Shown piece after piece: positions 60,720-64,000 of a DNA stretch of 64,000 nucleotides. The DNA comes from Propionigenium maris DSM 9537 (GTDB lineage Bacteria > Fusobacteriota > Fusobacteriia > Fusobacteriales > Fusobacteriaceae): contig NZ_BSDY01000001.1 of assembly GCF_027925155.1 (NCBI RefSeq), positions 122,822 to 186,821 on the forward strand, read 5' to 3'. Below the pieces are notes generated by a model. It was not told the origin of the DNA, ran no database searches, and worked only from the letters and a program-made list of their open reading frames with translations. The position numbers and the translations under genes were made by a program. The first letter of the stretch is position 1, and each line of letters starts with the position of its first letter.

Positions 60720-62040
60720 ATTGAGCTTCCTGTAAGACAGCTTCCTTCTCCTTGGAAACTGAAAGAAACTGGTTTAGAAGGACAGCTATTCCACCGGAAA
60801 CAACTATTCCAGACCCTCCAAAGATAAGCTGGATAGTCTCAGGGAAGTGTGCCAGGGCTTCAGGAACATTCCCCAGGCCAAACCCAAGCCCCAGGGATAC
60901 TGAAACGATAATACTGTTCTTCCCAGCCAGAGGCTCCTTTGTGATTAGGTTTATTCCGCTGATCACGATCATTGCAAAGATCATAACCAGGCTTCCTCCC
61001 ACAACAGAGGCCGGTATAACACTGAAGAGTGCCCCTATCTTAGGGATAAACCCGCAGATAATAAGGATAGTTGCCCCTACTCCCACAACGAACCTGCTCA
61101 TTACCCCGGTCATGGCAATGATACCGCTGTTCTGGCTAAATGATGTGGTAGGAAGGATGCTGAAGAGGGAAGCCAGGACACATCCCAGTCCGTCTGCTAT
61201 AATACCCCCGGAAAGCTCCCTGTCTGTAACCTCCCTCTTGGCTCCTCCCATAGCGATGCTGGACATATCTCCCATGGTTTCCACAGCGGAAACTATATAC
61301 ATGAGAGCCATGGCCAGGATGGCATCGATCTTAAAGGCAAATCCATAGGTCAGAGGTTTAGGAAGGGTAAAGTATCCCACCTGAGCCATGGGAGTAAAGT
61401 CTACCTTCCCCAGAACTATAGAAAGGATAAACCCCACTGCAATTCCTATTATAACAGCAGATGTACTCCATATTCCCCTTCCGTAGTGCTTGAAGAGAAC
61501 CACTACCCCGATAACAGTAGCTCCCACCATAAAGTTTGATAGGCTTCCATAGTCGGCAGACCCCAGTCCCCCCGCCATATTCTGTATTCCCACTGGAAGA
61601 AGGGAGAGACCGATGGAGAGAACCACCACTCCTGTAACAACCGGAGGGAAGAACTTTCTCAGCTTCTTGATGTAGAGTCCGAGGAAGGCTTCAAAGAATC
61701 CTCCCAGAAGGCAGGCTCCCATAACCCCTTCATATCCATACTTGAGTCCCACTGTAATAGCTACAGGCACAAAGGCAAAGTTTGTCCCAACCACTATAGG
61801 GAGTTTTGCACCCACTGTTCCAAGGGAGTATACCTGCATAAGGGTATTTAACCCCGATATAAACATAGTAAGCTGTACCAGATATCTTTGATCTTCACTG
61901 GAAATACCCAGTACCCCTGCCACGATAACTATGGGAGTAATATTACTTACAAACATAGCAAGGATGTGCTGCAGCCCCAGGGGGACAGCTTCTCCCAGGT
62001 GGGGCACCCCGTCCAGATGATACGGTGATCTGTTTTTCAT
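60718..62040 (-). CDS. Xanthine/purine permease (NCS2 family)
   Basis: A 440-aa nucleobase:cation symporter with about 14 hydrophobic segments: LGLQHILAMFVSNITPIVI, VVGTNFAFVPVAITVG, VETMGDMSSIAM (with the substrate Glu) and FSILPTTSFSQNSGIIAMTGVM with the NAT-signature-like Asn. It is most like bacterial xanthine/uric acid permeases. A guanine-class riboswitch lies in its leader, so it should be shut off when guanine-type purines are plentiful. It differs from the operon-borne paralogue at 34.6 kb. Ribosome site AGGAGGTTTTAGGAA. Confidence 0.93.
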   Translation of the reverse strand: MKNRSPYHLDGVPHLGEAVPLGLQHILAMFVSNITPIVIVAGVLGISSEDQRYLVQLTMFISGLNTLMQVYSLGTVGAKLPIVVGTNFAFVPVAITVGLKYGYEGVMGACLLGGFFEAFLGLYIKKLRKFFPPVVTGVVVLSIGLSLLPVGIQNMAGGLGSADYGSLSNFMVGATVIGVVVLFKHYGRGIWSTSAVIIGIAVGFILSIVLGKVDFTPMAQVGYFTLPKPLTYGFAFKIDAILAMALMYIVSAVETMGDMSSIAMGGAKREVTDRELSGGIIADGLGCVLASLFSILPTTSFSQNSGIIAMTGVMSRFVVGVGATILIICGFIPKIGALFSVIPASVVGGSLVMIFAMIVISGINLITKEPLAGKNSIIVSVSLGLGFGLGNVPEALAHFPETIQLIFGGSGIVVSGGIAVLLNQFLSVSKEKEAVLQEAQ

Positions 62041-62077
62041 TTCCTAAAACCTCCTAAAAATTTTTATAAAAAAATAG

Positions 62078-62202
62078 ACCTATCCCTCCCACACTTAAAA
62101 AAGCAAGGAAAGAAGGTCTATAAACCTGACTATTCCCCGCTCATAGTAAGTCCTTTACGGGGACTCGTAGAGACGCTCAACCATATTATGAGCATATATG
62201 AG
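62078..62202 (-). ncRNA. Purine riboswitch (guanine class) with terminator, upstream of purine permease
   Basis: On the minus strand: P1 CTCAT/ATGAG (62202-62198 and 62144-62140), the ATATATGCTCATAATATGG block, J2/3 TCTCTAC, stem GAGTCC/GGACTT with the canonical CCGTAAA loop, and J3/1 ACTAT with the guanine-type C. It shares ACGAGTCCCCG and TCTCTAC with the riboswitch at 12.86 kb. The terminator is ATAGACCT/AGGTCTAT (62085-62121) with a T-run. The leader to the permease ATG is about 40 bases. Confidence 0.9.
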
Positions 62203-62312
62203 GGTTTAAAATATTATCCTTTTCACAATCCTACTAATTTTACCACAATATTAAAAATAATCAATACTTTAAGTTTAATTTAATTTTTGGAGAAAGGGTC
62301 AAAGAGAAAGAT

Positions 62313-62632
62313 AAAAAAAGTAATGTGACGCTAAATCCTTATAATCAGTTGGTATACTCATTATTTTAATCTAAGTTGCTACTTAAGAAATAACCATTAA
62401 AAAACCTTGAAATCAATTTTTTAAGCCACAAATTTACATGAATTTACTAAATAAAAGTACTTTAACCAATTGAGCAAAATTAAAAAGACCTCATTTGTAA
62501 AAATTCTTCCCACTTGTTTTACATTCTAATTTGTGTTATTAGTGGCAAATGTTTTGAATTTCGCCTAAAGGTAGCAGCTTAAGTTACTTTATGTAGTCTT
62601 TTATAAATTCTATACTTTCTTTAATAATAAAA
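62313..62632 (-). repeat. Interspersed repeat, longest copy (F), type 1 ends
   Basis: On the minus strand it begins in the T-tract of the rpsR terminator with ATTATTAAAGAAAGTATAG. It ends with GAGTATACCAACTGATTATA, GGATTTAGCGTCACATTAC and seven T. Both ends match copy D, but about 230 bp of unrelated AT-rich sequence lies between them. A CTAAGTTGCTAC (near 62371) and GTAGCAGCTTAAG (near 62571) inverted pair sits near the two ends of that insert. It could be a fuller element from which the roughly 90-bp copies derive, or a copy with an insertion. Confidence 0.6.
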
Positions 62633-62655
62633 AAAGACCAGCATATGCTGGTCTT
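62629..62655 (-). terminator. Intrinsic terminator of the rpsF-ssb-rpsR operon
   Basis: Perfect 22-base palindrome, arms AAGACCAGCAT/ATGCTGGTCTT, with a T-run in the minus direction. Confidence 0.9.
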
Positions 62656-62661
62656 AATAGA

Positions 62662-62895
62662 TTACTTAGATACAGTTGTTGTGTATGGAAGTAAAGCTAT
62701 GTTTCTAGCTCTCTTGATTGCAGTAGCAATCTTTCTCTGAAGCTTTGCATTAGCACCGTTAGCTCTTGCAGGCTTGATTCTTCCTCTGTCGTTTAGGAAG
62801 TTAGCTAGGATATCAACGTTCTTGTAGTCGATGTCAGCTTCCTTAACTCTAAGTCTAGGTTTTCTTCTTCTTCTAGGTCTTCTGAAATCTGCCAT
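62662..62895 (-). CDS. rpsR: 30S ribosomal protein S18
   Basis: 77 aa, typical bS18 length. It has a basic N-terminus ([12 protein letters not shown]), then [18 protein letters not shown] and the family signature region [28 protein letters not shown]. It binds next to S6 on the 30S platform. Last gene of the rpsF-ssb-rpsR operon; ribosome site GGGAGGTGTAACC. Confidence 0.97.
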   Translation of the reverse strand: MADFRRPRRRRKPRLRVKEADIDYKNVDILANFLNDRGRIKPARANGANAKLQRKIATAIKRARNIALLPYTTTVSK

Positions 62896-62913
62896 TGGTT
62901 ACACCTCCCGTAA

Positions 62914-63348
62914 TTAGAATGGGAACTCGTCGTCATCATCGAAGCTGTCAGCAGCTGGAGCTGGAGCACTTGGCGCCGGGCTCGAAGGCTTGCTAGGCTT
63001 TGATGGAGCAGAGTATCCACTGTTATCAAAGCTAGGTTCCTCGGAATTTCTTCCCTCTAGGAACTCTATCTGATTAACCAGCACATCATAGCTGGTTCTC
63101 TTTTCACCGTTTACCTCATATCTGTTCATCTGAAGACTACCCTGTACTCCGGCTTTTCTTCCTTTTCTCAGGTACTCTCCAATCAGTTCAGCAGTTTTAC
63201 CAAAAGCTACACAGTTGATAAAATCAGCTTCCCCTCTTTTGAAGGGTCTGTCAACAGCTAGAGAAAATCTGCAGTAAGCATTACCAGACTGCCCATACTT
63301 TAATTCTGGATCTCTCGTAAGCCTACCAGTAAGTACGACTAGATTCAT
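62914..63348 (-). CDS. ssb: Single-stranded DNA-binding protein
   Basis: 144 aa. N-terminal OB fold (MNLVVLTGRLTRDPEL, YCRFSLAVDRPF, FINCVAFGKTAE), a Pro/Ser/Ala-rich linker, and the acidic tip DDDDEFPF that recruits partner proteins. The ATG at 63348 has AGGTGAATACA upstream; a GTG at 63357 overlaps that site. Conserved position between rpsF and rpsR. Confidence 0.97.
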   Translation of the reverse strand: MNLVVLTGRLTRDPELKYGQSGNAYCRFSLAVDRPFKRGEADFINCVAFGKTAELIGEYLRKGRKAGVQGSLQMNRYEVNGEKRTSYDVLVNQIEFLEGRNSEEPSFDNSGYSAPSKPSKPSSPAPSAPAPAADSFDDDDEFPF

Positions 63349-63447
63349 TGTATTCACCTACCCTTACTTTTTAATTTTAGTATGATAGAAATAAATTAGA
63401 ACTTTTTCTTTATTTACCTGCTACCTTACTTTTTTAGTTATATCTAC

Positions 63448-63732
63448 TTACTTCTGCTTTACTACGATGTATCTCATAAGACCTTCAGTGATGTTAAGCT
63501 TTCTCTCAACCTCAGTAAGGTTAGTTCCGTCGATAGTGAATGAAGTCAGAACGTAGAATCCTGAAGTCTTCTTCTCGATTGGGTAAGCAAGCTTTCTCTC
63601 TCCCCACTTCTCAGTCTTAAGCTCAGTAGCTCCAGCTTTAGTAAGAGTCTCCTCTACCTTAGCAACTAATGCATCTCTACCATCAGCCATAACAGTTGGG
63701 TTGATGATAAACATCATTTCATAATTTCTCAT
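63448..63732 (-). CDS. rpsF: 30S ribosomal protein S6
   Basis: 94 aa starting MRNYEMMFIINP, with the family segments EKWGERKLAYPIEKKTSGFY and ITEGLMRYIVVK. The ATG at 63732 has GGGAGGTAAAACT upstream; the longer in-frame extension to 63780 is leader sequence. First gene of the operon with ssb and rpsR. The leader (63733-63790) can fold GAGCCA/TGGCTC or the overlapping CTGG/CCAG stem, which might relate to S6:S18 autoregulation, but I cannot match the known motif. Confidence 0.95.
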   Translation of the reverse strand: MRNYEMMFIINPTVMADGRDALVAKVEETLTKAGATELKTEKWGERKLAYPIEKKTSGFYVLTSFTIDGTNLTEVERKLNITEGLMRYIVVKQK

Positions 63733-63792
63733 AGTTTTACCTCCTCCCTCTGGTTTTTGTCCAGAGCCAGTTGGCTCCAAACAGGGTGCTTT

Positions 63793-63801
63793 ATTATATC
63801 A
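63793..63801 (-). promoter_or_regulatory. Extended -10 promoter of rpsF operon
   Basis: Minus strand TGATATAAT is an extended -10 element; no good -35 box is seen. It lies about 60 bases before the rpsF start. Confidence 0.6.
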
Positions 63802-63919
63802 TATTAGCCAAAATAAAGATAGTTTTTTTATCACCTTGTGGCTGTGGAGCAGGCTAAATCTACGGAAGGATGATAGTTTTATGATGAATTACTTAAATAA
63901 AATTTATTTAAAGATTAAG

Positions 63920-63949
63920 TTGAATTGAAGGGGGAAAATTTTATATAAT
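63920..63949 (+). promoter_or_regulatory. Sigma-70-type promoter of the gene at the right edge
   Basis: -35 TTGAAT and -10 TATAAT with an 18-base spacer; divergent from rpsF. Confidence 0.65.
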
Positions 63950-63986
63950 CCATATTATGAATTACTGAACTTTAGGAGGGACAACA

Positions 63987-64000
63987 ATGAAAAAGCTAAT
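63987..64000 (+). CDS. Start of a gene cut by the window edge
   Basis: ATG-AAA-AAG-CTA preceded by TTTAGGAGGG. Only four codons are visible. The Met-Lys-Lys-Leu start would fit a signal peptide, but nothing more can be said. Confidence 0.6.

Noticed and set aside
1-64000. CRISPR arrays, rRNA or tRNA genes, prophage or intact insertion sequences
   Set aside because: No regularly spaced direct repeats, no cloverleaf or rRNA signatures, and no transposase or phage genes were recognised.

Overview
The window looks like chromosomal DNA of an anaerobic, Gram-negative, low-to-mid GC bacterium, most likely Fusobacteriota (Propionigenium/Ilyobacter/Cetobacterium-like). The basis is heavy AGA/AGG and ATA codon use, purine-rich Shine-Dalgarno sequences, AT-rich intergenic DNA with many compact intrinsic terminators, a TolC/MacAB-type tripartite exporter (so an outer membrane), a trimeric [FeFe] hydrogenase and selenium-dependent molybdenum hydroxylase genes. 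This is inference; there is no rRNA in the window. I saw no tRNA, rRNA, CRISPR array, phage or intact insertion sequence.

Layout. 1-3.8 kb: the 3' part of a degenerate iron-dependent alcohol dehydrogenase, a small unknown gene, a TetR regulator and a glycosyltransferase/polysaccharide deacetylase fusion. 3.9-8.2 kb: a methionine-uptake operon (metN-metI-metQ plus an NhaC-family transporter) behind two tandem SAM-I riboswitches. 8.4-12.7 kb: a SulP anion transporter, a PhnA-like protein and an ABC-F ATPase. 12.8-16.5 kb: a guanine-class riboswitch followed by a three-subunit xanthine-dehydrogenase-like enzyme. 16.7-22 kb: a PAS-GGDEF protein and the hydrogenase genes hydCBA.

22.3-47 kb is the core of the window. 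It holds molybdenum-cofactor nucleotide transfer and maturation genes (mobA, a yqeC-mocA fusion, yqeB), modAB without modC, and a sigma-54-dependent activator. An operon then runs from diaminopropionate ammonia-lyase through an M20 hydrolase, a D-aminoacylase-like amidohydrolase, SsnA, a purine permease, a PreA-like FMN/Fe-S protein, a hydantoinase, a fused Se-dependent xanthine dehydrogenase and RidA. rpoN itself follows, with XdhC-, MoeA- and MoaC-type genes. This fits anaerobic purine breakdown to 2,3-diaminopropionate and then pyruvate plus ammonia. The regulator, its sigma factor, two identical -24/-12 promoters and three palindromic upstream sites lie in the same cluster, which suggests a nearly self-contained regulon.

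47-64 kb: a secreted small protein, a second membrane GGDEF protein, a Crp/Fnr-type regulator, rlmN, an AlaX-type editing protein, a DNA glycosylase, a cyclase-family hydrolase, ApbE, a MacAB-TolC exporter, a second riboswitch-controlled purine permease, and rpsF-ssb-rpsR.

The least explained structure is a family of short repeats: seven recognisable copies at 28.4-28.6, 54.3-54.5, 60.5-60.7 and 62.3-62.6 kb. Six of the seven begin in the T-tract of an intrinsic terminator, in the same orientation as the terminated transcript. Most end in a new terminator-like hairpin, so copies chain onto one another.
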